Assembly: GCA_934045075.1 (NCBI GenBank)
Contig: OW203745.1
Coordinates: 14,294,184-14,358,183, forward strand
Source: Yponomeuta sedellus
Lineage: Eukaryota > Arthropoda > Insecta > Lepidoptera > Yponomeutidae
DNA length: 64,000 bases
Reading direction: 5' to 3'
A model generated the notes under the pieces. The model searched no databases and was not told the origin of the DNA. It saw nothing but the letters and a program-made list of their open reading frames with translations. Position numbers and translations under genes: made by a program. Positions 1 to 11,100 of this stretch are shown one piece after another. Every line of letters begins with the position of its first letter. Positions within the stretch are counted from its first letter, which is position 1.

Positions 1-347
1 TAAAACACCATAATAATTCTTGAAATTGCAATCTATGGAAATCAGTCCGTAGTCCGTCCCCTGGAATACGCCTCCCACAAGGGGGCACCTTAAAATATCA
101 CTTTTTTCTATCTTCGGCCATCTTCATTCATTCGCTACCAGCATGGTGCCTCTAGGGCATATGTATGCGCACCAACTCTGCCGGAGTGGAGTTTGACAGA
201 TCCAATCGAATAACTTTACTACCGCGTTAATCGAGCATTGAGTGCTTAACATATTTTTTGAACCGCGATTCAGGCAAGCTTAATATATCTTCAGGGCTTT
301 TATTATAGAAGCGTAGGTATATTAAAAATTCATTATCGTTCAAAATG

Positions 348-1581
348 TACAGTCTGTTAGCTTTTCAGAATATACCTCCGCTACTGTCGGATAGAATCGG
401 ATATATTCGTGTAATAGAAATATCGGAACTAATATGACACATAACTTTCCGTACATAACTTTTCAAAATAGTAAAGAAAAGTTTAATACAGAGCAGATCC
501 CCACTGCTGGGGCACGGGCCTCGCAGGAAGGTTAAACCATACTCCATCACGAAGGCCAAGTCCGGGTTCGTGAAGGATTTTGAGACCGTGGCGGGCCTTA
601 CTATCAGAAGTTATAAAGCCTCTGAGATGGTCTAACGACTGCCATGCCATTACTTGACAGTCGGCATCAACGGCTTAACGTGCTTTGCAAACCACGGTGG
701 CGCTCGGAAAAATACCACTGGCAGTAGTCACTGGATGGTCACCAATCCAGCACCCGACCGCGCCTGCTGTTGCTTAACCCAAGTGATCGATTCCAATCAC
801 TCAGCTCCACTAGGCCACTTCTGAAGAAGCTTTTGCCTGAAACATTTAAAATGCACTTAATAATTCCTTGACGAGATTAAAATTCTATTTGAAAGTATGC
901 GCTCGCTACTATACAGGATGGCTGGCGCATAAAGTCGGTGCAGTGAAATGATGAAATCCCGCGCTTCATCGAGCGGAATAACAAGTTGCACTTGGATGAA
1001 TAAATGTCCTTTTAATGACGAATAGTTGAACCGAGCCATGATTTTCCCGTTTATGGAAAAAGCTAACATTTTCATCGATTCTCGCTCTTATGACATGAGT
1101 AATAAAAGGTGGTATTGAGTGGAGTAGATGTTTACTTATGACCATTGGAACGTGCATCAGATTGTGCATTGACTGTAGACAAAAAAGTCTAAAAGACAAA
1201 GCGTAAAAGAAAACTCATTGTAAGTATCGATTTTTTTCATACAGTAGATACAGTCCGTTAGCTCTTAGAATATACCTCGGGCTCTAGAGTAGGCTTCGGT
1301 TTTCGCCGAAAGCACACGAGTGTAATACTACCTGCTCTGTATAAGAAGATAAGATAAGAATATTCTTTATTGTACATCAGAGCACATATTATAAAACATG
1401 TAGAGATACAAAGTACAATTGGCGGCCTTATTGCTAAAAGCAATTTCCAATAAAACTTCTTCGCTGTTTTGAAAAGTTATGTAAAGTAAATATAATATTA
1501 GTTCCGATATTTCTATTACACGAATATATCCGATTCTATCCGATAGAAGCTGAGGTATATTATAAATGCTAACAGACTGTA
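348..1581. mobile_element. Tc1/mariner-like MITE with nested SINE
   Basis: Inverted ends of about 90 bp (CAGTCTGTTAGCT... at 350 and ...GCTAACAGACTG ending 1579) are flanked by TA dinucleotides at 348-349 and 1580-1581. The arms share the segment around ggatatattcgtgtaataga. A 5S-like SINE (about 495-825) sits in the interior and a third degraded copy of the end occurs at about 1250-1290, so it is a composite. No transposase frame was found. Confidence 0.6.
495..825 (-). mobile_element. 5S-like SINE copy
   Basis: Complement of the 5S-rRNA-headed SINE described at 48438. Carries the head (reverse of ggcgcggtc-type promoter at about 740-790) and the Cys-like tail ending near the repeated 'cccactgctggggcacgg'. 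It is diverged and lies inside the MITE at 348-1581. Confidence 0.6.
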
Positions 1582-1957
1582 CCTCCTGGTGGAAAATGCA
1601 AAGAGTTTTAAGTCCACCTTTTGTACATGATCTTTTGTGCAAGAAAGTATTAACATCAATAAGTAGCTAAAATTTCACCGTGTATAACAGCAGGTGGAAA
1701 ACATTACGTCCAGATGGCTGACCCTCTCACGGTTCAGCGATCAAGCTCATCAGAACTTTCGTGGCACTATTCGGAATGACCATGTAGACTTTACAGGTTT
1801 GATAAAGGAGTGTTAAGTGGAGGCTTGCCAGTCGGAAGTTGCAGGTTCGAGGGCTGGGGGCGAGCCCCAAAGTTCTAGGTAGAGTCATATTAGCAAGATA
1901 ATGGTTGTTTCTTTGACACGATTAGTAGTCCAGTTAGACTCGCTAAAACCTGGGTAT

Positions 1958-2268
1958 CTGAGTGCTTAGTGCGAATTTTTTAACTACTCGATAGCGTTAA
2001 CGTAAACTCATATTTCTATGGCATCGAGGAAGCGCCACCTAGCGACAAGTATGGAAATTAAAATTGCTGAGTGCGAGTTGTAATGGTTTACGTTGAGAAG
2101 TGAACACGTTTACCAGCCAAAACACGAATAAACGCGAGTGCGAGTTGTACTGTGACAGCGTTTTGCCAGTTCGAACGGTTAACTTACTCATACACACTAC
2201 TCAATGCTCGATTAACGCGTTAGTAAAGTTACTCGATTGGATCAGTCAAACTCGCACTAAGCACTCAG
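1958..2268. mobile_element. MITE, ends CTGAGTGCTTAGTGCG
   Basis: Inverted ends ctgagtgcttagtgcga at 1958 and tcgcactaagcactcag at 2268. The right arm also has an inverted partner at about 190-255 near the window start (cgcgttaatcgagcattgag), a fragment of the same family in the other orientation. No coding capacity. Confidence 0.5.
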
Positions 2269-2663
2269 GGGTGTTAACATACATCGTTGCGGGGTACGTA
2301 CAATAATAATGATAAAATTTCATTTTTTCATATCAAATTACAAAAATTCGTCGAAGCCCTGTGTAAGCCGAAGGCTGTGTTACAGGTAGCTCCGCGCCTC
2401 CTGTGCTGTTTATTATTTATTTATTTTTATTTTATTAATTCAAGGAGAAAAAAAAGAATTGACAAACTTATAAGATAAAAATATTAGAATTAACGTGTAC
2501 ACTTTGCCAATTCCTCAGCATTTCCCACAGATAGGTAATCACAACATCATAAATAAGAGGCGCAATACACGATCTAGTTATGATATAAAAATAAACAAGC
2601 AATAAAGCAACTGTTTCAGAGAGAGACATAGGTATACATGCAAATACTAACATAGGATTATTA

Positions 2664-2779
2664 ACCTATTTAGAGGCTAAAAATTTCACCCATGCCGGGA
2701 TTCGAACCCGCAACCTCTGGCTATCCGTGCCAGCGCTCTACCAATTGAGCCAATGGCCAAAATAAAAATAGTATAATGG
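2664..2779 (-). mobile_element. tRNA-like SINE (family 1) fragment
   Basis: Minus-strand copy of the tRNA-like SINE described at 18485: A-box and B-box (ggttcgaatcc complement) and the end acctatttagaggctaaaaa are present; the 5' body is missing. It ends in the family's 'aaaataaaaatagtataat' tail. Confidence 0.7.
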
Positions 2780-3950
2780 GATTATTATTTAAAAAAATAA
2801 CATTTTAGAATTTAAGAAAACAAATCAATAAGTTCGCTTGGAACAGCCTGCCTCTGGGCAGGCTCAACATTAGAGATTTTCAAAAGGAATGTTACCAAGT
2901 ACTACCTTGCTCTGCAGAATAGGCAGTAATTTATAACCAATTATTTTATTAATTATTGATATTATTATGCAAGTAATCGTGATTAGTTATTTTCTTCGAT
3001 ATGTATGTATGTGTGTATAATTATTATATCCATTTATTTATGTATGTATTATTGATTGTGTAGGTTTATTATATTTTTATTATTCAGACCCCCCCCCTTA
3101 CTCTCTGTAGGTTTAAGTTAATATAATATCTCCCTATGTTTATTTAAGTTTATTTACTGTATTCCACCTTCTTTTCCTGCACTAACCTTTGCCAGTCTCT
3201 TCAACACCAAAGGTTTGCTGGAAGAGAATGCTTCTTGCATTAAGCACGCCCTTGTACATTTAATCATGTAATTAGTGCAATAAAGAATTAAAATAAATAA
3301 AATAACTTATTTTATGAGCACAGGTTTAAAAAAATAAAGAAAACTAACTTTTTGATAAGTTAAAGCCGTTATGTTTATTTGTAACTTTCTTTTTGTTATT
3401 GGTAATGATGTAAAAAACTTTAAAACTTACAGTACTCGAATCTCTGCCCCGAGATAAGAAAAAAATATAAGTAATTCCGTGGAAATCTTTAATTGGCAAT
3501 GTTATTTATCGTAAAATAATGTTAAGTTTTTGTTACTGATTTCGCTGTAGATTTCCATGTCATTAAATAAATAAACAATAAAATTGAATAAAAATGCAAC
3601 ACCTAAACCAATAATGACTTAAATTTTGGGCAAAATTTCTCATCACAGAGACAATACGCTATTGGAATAACGCAAAATCCGTAAGTTTATTCTTCACGTA
3701 ATTTCAGTACCGCGTCATGTAGTACCTACCTTATACGCGGTGCAATTTATTCAACTTCGGTGACGTCGGCGCAAATAAACAAATGAAGCTCGGGACATAA
3801 TAAAAAGATTCCCAGTCGAACTGACATCGTCCCGCGGTCATGTACAGTCGATAAGAACAATTTTTAGCTCGCATTTGTACCTTTTTTCTTATGTAATGTC
3901 CTGTTAAATGTTTTGTGTACAATAAAGTATATATTATTAATAACTAGCTG
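2780..3950. other. AT-rich non-coding stretch
   Basis: No exon seen. About 3060-3290 resembles the 3' end of an old non-LTR element (polyadenylation-type aataaa, then an A-rich end). The rest is AT-rich without structure I can name. Confidence 0.4.
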
Positions 3951-3952
3951 AC

Positions 3953-4232
3953 CCAGCGAACTGCGTACCGCCTAACAGCCGATTCTTGATTTTTTTTTTA
4001 ATTTGTCTCTCCGTAAGAACCATGCTCGTATATATATTATTAATAACTAGCTGACCCAGCGAACTGCGTACCGCCTAACAGCCGATTCTTGATTTTTTTT
4101 TAATTTGTCTCTCCGTAAGAACCATGCTCGTACTTCAAGGAATATTCTAAAAAAAGAATTAGCGAAATCGATTCAGCTGCCATCGAGATATTTTGTGCTT
4201 ACCAAGACATTCAGCGATTCATTTTTATATTA
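3953..4232 (-). mobile_element. Helitron-like element with internal 90-bp tandem duplication
   Basis: Read on the minus strand it begins TCTTCTATAATATAAAAATG and ends GGGTCAGCTAG, i.e. TC...CTAG, as in lepidopteran non-autonomous Helitrons, and has no target duplication. The terminal block beginning ctagctgacccagcgaactg occurs twice (3953 and about 4047), so the 3' end is duplicated in tandem. A second, diverged copy lies at about 46655-46850. Confidence 0.5.
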
Positions 4233-4314
4233 TAGAAGAAGATAATAAAGTTTTGTGGGTGGAGTTGATAGATGATATGAAACGTGTTATTTATTCATTG
4301 AAATAATTTTAAGA

Positions 4315-4481
4315 ACCTATTTAGAGGCTACAAATTTACCCATTAGCTCAGTTGGGAGAGCGCTGGCACGGTTAACCAGAGGTCGCGGGTTCGAGTCCCG
4401 GCATGGGTGGAAATTTTAGCCTCTAAATATATTTTTTTAATTGTCCTTAGCACGGGTTAGTACAACAAAAAGAATATAATC
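4315..4481 (+). mobile_element. tRNA-like SINE (family 1) copy
   Basis: Plus-strand tRNA-like core (ttagctcagttgggagagcg ... ggttcgagtcccggc) bounded on both sides by the inverted ends acctatttagaggctac and gcctctaaatatatt. The 5' body seen in longer copies is missing. Confidence 0.7.
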
Positions 4482-4716
4482 ATTGAAATAATATTTATTG
4501 TACTACTGAATGTTTTGAGTGCACTTAATGTGTCACGACGACCTGGAAGGCCGTCTCAGACGTGGAAGAGATCCGTTCTCTCTGAGACGAAGGAGAAGGG
4601 AAAAACTTAGCTTCAGCTACCATCTCTAACCATGAACAGAGATAAATGGAAAGCCCTTGTGTCAGCCCTCCGTGACTCCACGGAGGAGTAAAGGGACCAA
4701 GGAAGAAGAAGACTAA

Positions 4717-4854
4717 CCCCCGGTTTCTCAAACGCTAACAGTCTGTTAATTTATTGTTAACAGCAGTCATTTGGCAGAAGTGCGTACAAAAAAAAAACAA
4801 CTGACAGCTGTTAACAGTAGATTAACAGACGGTTAGCGTTCGAGAAACCGGGGG
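4717..4854. mobile_element. MITE, ends CCCCCGGTTTCTC
   Basis: 138-bp element that folds on itself: cccccggtttctcaaacgct at the left and its near-perfect complement at the right, about 50 bp arms around a short A-rich loop. Flanks are TAA and TGA, so a 3-bp target duplication (PIF/Harbinger type) is possible but imperfect. Confidence 0.65.
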
Positions 4855-5070
4855 TGAGTGTTTTCTTTTAGCTAACCTACCTTTTTCGCAGTTATAATCA
4901 TAGTTGGCAAAATGTACTATAGGGACTCTATTATTTTTTATCTGATAAGTTTGTCCGTGTGTGAAATGCGAAGGTGATCTATCAGGATCGTGGTAAGTGG
5001 CTGTCCCTGGCCGTGCTATTAATAATAATAATAATACTTTATTCGTTAATCTGCTTCTTAGTTTATATTA

Positions 5071-5521
5071 GGGGTTAAAGTATGAAATTGCCGTTTTATT
5101 GCAATAGGTTCTTTGAATTGACATAGAATCTTCATGGTTTGAGGTTTTCGAATGAAACTTTTTTCAAATGGTCTAAATTGAATAACAAAAACAATTGAAA
5201 GTCGATATTCAAATGTTTCACATTTTTTAAAAAAAGAACATCAAAGAAACCATTTATGTCAATTCGAAAAACCAATAGGTTCTTTGAATTGACATAGAAT
5301 CTTCATGGTTTGAGGTTTTCGAATGAAACTTTTTTCAAATGGTTTCTTTGATGTTCTTTTTTTAAAAAATGTGAAACATTTGAATATCGACTTTCAATTG
5401 TTTTTGTTATTCAATTTAGACTATTTGAAAAAAGTTTCATTCGAAAACCTCAAATCATGAAGATTCTATGTCAATTCAAAGAACCTATTGCAATAAAACG
5501 GCAATTTCATACTTTAACCCC
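5071..5521. mobile_element. palindromic MITE with TA duplication
   Basis: 451-bp element starting GGGGTTAAAGTATG and ending in its exact complement, flanked by TA on both sides. Almost all of the sequence pairs with itself. The module starting aataggttctttgaattgac occurs directly at 5104 and 5273 and inverted near the right end, so it is a dimerised hairpin. The TA target and end type suggest Tc1/mariner mobilisation. Confidence 0.75.
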
Positions 5522-6344
5522 TATTACATTGATACTGTAACGAAACTCTAGTTTCTGAGGTGTTAACATGAATCAGCGCTTGCTACATACAATGGCCCGC
5601 CTACGAAACGGGCGTAGTGTGGGAATCTCGAATCTGACTAATCGTCGTTATGTTATCTATATGCTTGCTTGTAGATAGCTACATCCATCAGTGTGCGACA
5701 GGCCTGTGAAATACAATAGACCAAAGATCAAAGATAGTCGCTTGTGAACTGGACTGTAAAGGATGCATATAGTTCAATCACTTAACACGGGACATGGATG
5801 ACCGGGCACACCTCCATTTACACTATCACTTCTGTATAGCTCTTTTGTCGACGGGGTTGCATTTTTTATGTTGCCTATATAAGTATGACTGAGAACATCT
5901 CAGATACTCAGGTTTCCTTACGATGTTTTCTTCACAGTTCACGAGTGGTATTGCTATTTCAACTTCACAAATGTACGTAATTCGTGAAATAGATGCCGGG
6001 ATTCAAACCTGCGAATTCTTGAATCCATCCAATGGTAAATAACTCTTCCATTAGACCAAAAAATATTTTAGTATATTTTTTGAGGACCTAAGAGCAACAT
6101 AAAATATATATTTAAAACTTTATCTTCCTAAACAGCCAAAAACACGGTCAGCCATTTTTGTCTATGGTTTGAAGTCCAAAAAATTGTAAACAAAGTTCGA
6201 AATTCAATTGTCTGTAAGTGATCTCTGAGCATAGTGAAATAACAACAACGCAACCATGATTTCATCCAATTTAATTCCAAAATATACCAATTATCATTAT
6301 TGCATTGTCGGAGAATGAAAAAACACGTCAATAAAGACCCCCAG
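5522..6344. other. non-coding, old SINE remnant
   Basis: About 5885-6065 is a minus-strand tRNA-derived SINE remnant (ccgggattcaaacctgcgaa, degenerate B box) of the family also seen at 36840-37045 and 27790-28310. No exon seen in the remainder. Confidence 0.4.
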
Positions 6345-6468
6345 GAAGTTGTGCATTCGTGTACCCAGTGAAATTAACATTCGAAAAACTTGGCTCAAAC
6401 TTGCCAAAAGAGACCCCGACTCTTTATCAATTGAAACTCGAGTGTATTTATGTGAATATCACTTTGAT
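6345..6468 (+). pseudogene. THAP-domain exon (C-terminal half), orphan
   Basis: Open frame after an AG at 6343-6344 and before a GTAAGT donor at 6469. It encodes IRVPSEINIRKTWLKLAKRD followed by ETRVYLCEYHFD. This is the second half of a C2CH THAP DNA-binding domain: the R-x-W-L helix, then Cys and the C-x-x-H-F motif giving the last two zinc ligands. No first half with the N-terminal C-x(2-4)-C was found within several hundred bases upstream, and no downstream exon was recognised. It could be an exon of a P-element-like transposase or host THAP gene, or a captured exon. Intact frame and splice sites argue for recent origin. Confidence 0.6.
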
Positions 6469-6653
6469 GTAAGTCCTATAATAATCAATGTCCACTGGCT
6501 CTGGCTGAAAGATGTTTGTGTACATACTTTAGATGCTTTCATAATGCCGGATAGTGTTTTCGCCGTTACGAATTAAAAGAGGAAAATTTTTTTTTACTTT
6601 GCAAATTTTGCAGCCATCCTTTATACTTAGCAAAATCAATATATTTCTAAAAA

Positions 6654-6880
6654 CCTATTTAGAGGCTAAAAATTCCACCCATGCCGGGATTCGAACCCGC
6701 GACCTCTGGCTATCCGTGCCAGCGCTCAATCCAACTGAGCTAATGGGCGACTCACCGGCATCAGTGAAATTTCGAACCTCTTTACACTATTCTCTGTATT
6801 AGGTTCAATTTTTTAGCCTCTAAATAGGTTTTTAAAATTGTCCTTAGCACGGGTTAGTGCATTAAAAATAAAAATAGTAT
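6654..6880 (-). mobile_element. tRNA-like SINE (family 1), inverted-ended copy
   Basis: Minus-strand tRNA-like core with ends acctatttagaggctaaaaa at 6654 and tagcctctaaataggttttt near 6830, then the plus-oriented tail ending aaaatagtataatc. The tail therefore occurs on both sides in opposite orientation: two copies joined head to head. Confidence 0.65.
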
Positions 6881-7037
6881 AATCAATATATTTCTGTTTC
6901 TTACGTTAAATACTATAGGAAATATTCATTAATCGCGGTAAATTTGATACTTGTCAAATAACGGATTGTTCCAGGTGTTCTACCGCTGCACTACCAGCAC
7001 TTATTGCATTCCTTCAGTTTTATATTTTTCTACCAAT

Positions 7038-7215
7038 CTAACCAGTATAATAGGCCTTACCCATCGGAACGATATCACTGTACCCACATGATAGATGGGT
7101 ACAGTGATATCGTTCCGATGTTAAACCTAACTGCAAAGTAGGTAGTCGGGGCTGTAAGTAATGCAATTTGCTTAAGTCAGATGTCGCTGCCTGTACGTAA
7201 TATAGAAAATAGTGT
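7038..7215 (+). mobile_element. tRNA-like SINE (family 1), 5' body with inverted start
   Basis: Holds the 5' body (cctaactgcaaagtaggtag ... cgctgcctgtacgtaatata) without the tRNA-like core. The first about 24 bases are present twice as an inverted repeat around 7081-7091 (gggtacagtgatatcgttcc and complement). Confidence 0.6.
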
Positions 7216-7398
7216 AAACAGGTGTCAACTAACTCTATACCAAAATCGCTCCAGCCGTTTATACGTGAAGAAGTAACAAACATACACACTCACAAACTTT
7301 CGCCTGTATAATATTAGTGTGATTTTATGTGATGTGATGACGTGTGATTTGAAGCATAGATACAGGAGCTCCGGAAATTATTAACTTATTTACAGACG

Positions 7399-7575
7399 CG
7401 CTTGAAATATAATGATGCATTTCGTATACTCATGAAAAAGCCAAGATTCTGTAGCGCGTCGAGCATGTGTGCGGAGGCAAGGGTTCCTGATTTCTTTGCT
7501 ATCCTGCGGTCACGAATCGAATCTTTCTGGTCTAGGCTACGTGGGACCAATAATGTAATCCTGCAAGCTGTTTAG
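7399..7575 (+). pseudogene. non-LTR retrotransposon RT C-terminal remnant
   Basis: Open frame to a TAG at 7573-7575 reading RLKYNDAFRILMKKPRFCSA, then SMCAEARVPDFFAI and SFWSRLRGTNNVIL. This is the conserved C-terminal tail of many insect LINE reverse transcriptases (YNDAFR-L-L--PR--S-S-MF-EA). The 5' part is absent, as expected for a 5'-truncated insertion. The region after the stop (to about 7760) is its probable 3' UTR with AATAAA-like motifs. Confidence 0.6.
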
Positions 7576-7779
7576 GACGACCTCACAAGTCCTATATATA
7601 GTCACTGGATCTCAGTGCAGATGAGCGCGAACCACAAGTAGCTTGAGACGTAAGGTAATTTGTCTTACCTTTAGTATTATTTTTATTTAGTTTTTAGTTA
7701 CTTGTAATAATTATTTGTATTTGGGTCCCTTTGCCTGAAATAAATTACTATTATTAAAAATATATCTCTTTTAAAGTTT

Positions 7780-9200
7780 ATTTTTTACTGTGAACGTCAA
7801 AGACCACTTTAATATTTTTTTGGCATTATGCCTTTAGTAAACTGTTACTGTCAGCGTTACAAATATACTCTTAGTTAGAAACAGTAGATTCCGCCAAAAC
7901 ATTATTAAGATGGAGTTAAAGTCTGTTTATAGCAAGAACTGCTCCCATAAATCGCCTTTATTTCCGTCTTCAGTGTTTTTTTTTGGAATTAACTTTTTGT
8001 AAGTAACACTGATAGAGTCCACATAGTGACAAAGAAACTATACACAAGCACTTGTGTACGCGTGTATCTTATTGGTTTCATTCTGATATTGTGTATGAAA
8101 AGTCGATTATTGATTCCGAAATGGAAATTGGCTGTCTGGAGAGCCGTGCCAATTTAATTTATTACTTTGATGGAATATGGATACTCACATTACAATAGGC
8201 AGTGCAGTTCAATTGCATAACCAGAGAAGTAGTTGAATTCAACATAGTGTTAATAGCTTTCATAGCCAATAAACTTACGGGTGTGAAATTTAATGGGCAT
8301 TATTTAAGCTATCATCAATTTATTGAGTTTTGTATGTTTTAAATAGTAAGGTTCGTCCGTAAAATAATAGATCTGTCATCGAAGTGTAGTCGCCAAACAA
8401 TATAAAAACAATTTCATAATAAATCACATATAATCATCGGGATATATTATCACGTATGAAATAAATAGGTTTGTATTTATTTTAATAGGTTTGTTTTGAT
8501 AACTGAATAACCAAATTAAGGAAAAACAGTCATTAACAAAATGAAATATGTAAAAAATCATAAGGATACAGAAAAAGAATGTTTTTGTACCTATGAATTT
8601 AACTACTATCTTACATTAGGTACTTGTAAACCTACTGGTTGTACCTATTGTTGTTTTTAGGTATATCTGCATCTGCGGTAGTTTTATTTACACCCTGTAA
8701 ATATTTATTAATTTTGAATTTGAGATATGAATTATTATTTAGAGAGGCGTGCGTGCATGCAACGAACAACGAACAAACAACCAATTGTTTTTTTTTTTCA
8801 TTTAATGAACTGAACTATTAAATTGGTAACAAATAGTATTATTTGGAGAATTGATCGAAATAATTTGTAACTACTGTACTGATGACAAACTAACAAATAA
8901 GAAAAAATCTCAATCTGCGGACGATAATCGATTTATTTCATGACAGATCTACTATTCTGAGTACGGAGCTGTTATTTTTGGAATAAACCTATTATTTTGA
9001 GAACAATTTTTTATTATATTTTATTTTTTATTAAACAATGTATGAACTACGATTATATAGATAATTCATCTCTTTTTCTACGTATAATATACTGACATTA
9101 ATTTGGTAATTTTTACTGCGCGACACTTTTTATTTTTCTAAGAATGAAAATATTTCGAGGCGAGGTAGAGGTAGATAGGATTAATGTACCTATAGGTAAC
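7780..9200. other. AT-rich non-coding stretch
   Basis: No exon, transposon end or clear repeat recognised. Confidence 0.4.
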
Positions 9201-9204
9201 TAAT

Positions 9205-9375
9205 ATTAAAGTCGTATACAGAGAGAATTGTAAAGAGGTTCGAAATTTCACCGATGCCAGGTAGTCGCCCATTAGCTCAGTTGGGAGAGAGCTCTGGCAC
9301 GGTTAGCCAGGGGTCCCGGGTTCGAGTTCCGGCATGGGTGGAATTTGTAGCCTCTAAATAAGTTTTTATTATGAA
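9205..9375 (+). mobile_element. tRNA-like SINE (family 1) copy
   Basis: Plus-strand core with ggttcgagttccggcatggg and the tail gcctctaaataagtttt. Immediately upstream of the LINE tail at 9395. Confidence 0.65.
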
Positions 9376-9394
9376 AGTCTGTATTATATTTCTT

Positions 9395-9640
9395 GTGGAG
9401 AGGATGAAGGAAGAAAGATTGACGAAACAAATATATATGTGAGCGGAAGGGTTGATAAGGGACGTCCCAGGCGGACATACGTCGACCAAGTAGGGGAAGA
9501 TAAAAAGTACCTGGAACTGGCGTCTTTGCATGCAACGACTTATGAAGGTTGATGAGCAAAGGTGATCTGTCAGGATCGTGGCAATTGGCAGTCCCTGGTC
9601 ACTGCTTACCCCTCTGGGATACAGGCGTGAGGGTATGTAT
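9395..9640 (+). pseudogene. LINE tail (RTE-like family A)
   Basis: Frameshifted copy of the C-terminal RT tail described at 51560 (ggatgaaggaagaaagattg ... tctgggatacaggcgtgagg), ending in a short TATG repeat. It lies just upstream of the first PDZ exon. Confidence 0.6.
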
Positions 9641-9679
9641 GTAATTTTATTTATAATCGTATTGTTTTCTTTCACGTAG

Positions 9680-9827
9680 TTGCATACCTCAACCGAAGAT
9701 GACGGTGACAGTCTCACCGGACAGGCGTGGCGACAGCGTAATAGCCCAACGCTGGGGCCAGCCCAGGAGGGTGACGTTGACCCGCAGCCCTGGGGCTCCC
9801 TTAGGGGTCAGCATCGTCGGCGGAAAG
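9680..9827 (+). CDS. Patj: Patj/MPDZ-like multi-PDZ scaffold, exon (PDZ-a start)
   Basis: First recognisable exon of a multi-PDZ scaffold gene. Such proteins organise apical junction complexes (Crumbs/Stardust) in epithelia, or signalling complexes in the INAD-like branch. The reading frame begins with a split codon after an AG at 9678-9679 and ends in AAG before GTAAGG. The encoded stretch contains RWGQPRRVTLTRSPGA followed by PLGVSIVGGK, which is the first beta strand and carboxylate-binding loop (GLGF equivalent) of a PDZ domain. Exon joins to 10174 in phase 0. An in-frame ATG lies at 9699, but the frame is open back to the acceptor, so an internal exon is more likely. Family membership is firm (class PDZ). 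The choice of Patj over another multi-PDZ paralogue rests on similarity of the domain pair to MPDZ PDZ9/PDZ10 as I recall them, and is an inference. Confidence 0.75.
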
Positions 9828-10173
9828 GTAAGGGTCAGGTGGATATTCTAGGACCTACTTGAGTAAGAGCAGAGAAGCTGATGGTACTTTTGTGGAAAAC
9901 CGTGCTATCGTACGAGTGATTTTGTGGTTGAAAATCTTCAAATTGCTTTGATAAAAAGCATGCCGAATTCCATAAATCTATTTTGGAACAAATTGAAATA
10001 TTTCTTTGAGATAGTTTCGTTTTCATTTCGAACATGTTGCGAAGCTTTTTGCTCTCTAGCTCAATAATAATAGATCCAGATTTTCAGCGAATGTCTATAG
10101 AATTTCAAGACTTGACATCCCATCATACTATTCCTCAAATTAACTTCACAACCCTTTGTTTCCTCACCACCAG

Positions 10174-10287
10174 GTGGACATAATCTCAAGCCAAGACAGC
10201 GAGGACAGTGATGAGAAGTCCATCTTTGGCATCTTCATCAAAAATGTGGTGCCGGGAAGTCCAGCTGGCAGCAGTGGAGAACTGCAG
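10174..10287 (+). CDS. Patj: Patj/MPDZ-like, exon (PDZ-a middle)
   Basis: Exon of 38 codons, acceptor CAG at 10171-10173 and donor GTGGGT at 10288, phase 0 on both sides. It encodes an acidic insertion (SSQDSEDSDEKS) and then GIFIKNVVPGSPAG, the canonical betaC strand and following turn of PDZ domains of the MPDZ PDZ9 type. The long acidic insertion between betaB and betaC is somewhat unusual. The reading frame stays open past the donor into the intron, where a 25-bp unit (gttgaatgttgaccaatata) occurs twice at about 10324-10372; that part is not coding in the spliced product. Confidence 0.85.
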
Positions 10288-10796
10288 GTGGGTAATCTCC
10301 CTTCGTCAGCCCAACCTCTTATGTTGAATGTTGACCAATATATCTCGTTGAATGTTGACCAATATATCTTGAAGAATCTTGATGTAGAACCCTATACAGT
10401 GCCCTTTAAAGGAAATATCAACTTATGCAAATATAAATCGTGGAAATGACAACTTATTTTAATTCTAGTATTGGCAATAATTTTCGAAGTCGTTGATATT
10501 TTGTCAAACGTTCATTTTTCTAAAAAAATGCATTGACTTGCAATTGTTAAGATTAAGATCTTAACAGTTTCTTGAAAGGAATCTATCAGCGAATCCCTAC
10601 TACTACGTGCTTAACTAAATCGGATCGTTCTCCTCTGAAAGATGAAGATAGTTTCAATATCAGCTGCATGACCCCATAGTAGTATACCGTAGGACATAAC
10701 ACGATGGATGTAACTAAAATAAACAACCCTAGCAGTTGCAAAGTTTTCTAGTTTTTTTCACTGCATATGCTGCAGGAAATAGGATGTTCGATATCA

Positions 10797-10935
10797 AGAT
10801 ACTGTCTTACAATCTTCCACCAACCCGGACTTTGCCCCCGTGGTGAAGAATGTCCTAACCTTCCTGCGACGCAGGAAGAGACCCATGCCCAAGCAGTGGG
10901 GCCATACAAGGGTTGATATCGATAGGACGTTTATC
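10797..10935 (+). mobile_element. 5S-like SINE, 3' part
   Basis: 3' half only (cttccaccaacccggacttt ... acaagggttgatatcgatag), inside a Patj-like intron. Confidence 0.6.
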
Positions 10936-10974
10936 GTTAACTAAATCTAGCATTTGTATCATTACTCTTTCCAG

Positions 10975-11100
10975 ACTGGTGATCGTATTCTGGAAGTGGA
11001 TGGTGTCTGCGTGCGGTCAGCGTCTCATGAGAGAGCGGTGCAGCTGATAAAGGCTGCTGGAGACAAGGTCACGCTGACTATTCAGAGTTTAGTTGCTTGG
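10975..11100 (+). CDS. Patj: Patj/MPDZ-like, exon (PDZ-a end)
   Basis: Exon of 42 codons between a CAG acceptor ending at 10974 and a GTAAGT donor at 11101, phase 0 on both sides. It begins with TGDRILEVDGV, the conserved betaD strand of PDZ domains, followed by SASHERAVQLIKAAGD, which is helix alphaB lining the peptide groove (the His of ASHE marks a class I-type pocket), and ends with VTLTIQSL, the last strand. With the two preceding exons it completes one PDZ domain of about 100 residues. Confidence 0.9.

Noticed and set aside
9272..9717. 146-codon and 95-codon minus-strand frames
   Set aside because: They are antisense to a LINE tail, a SINE and the first PDZ exon; no protein-like motif.
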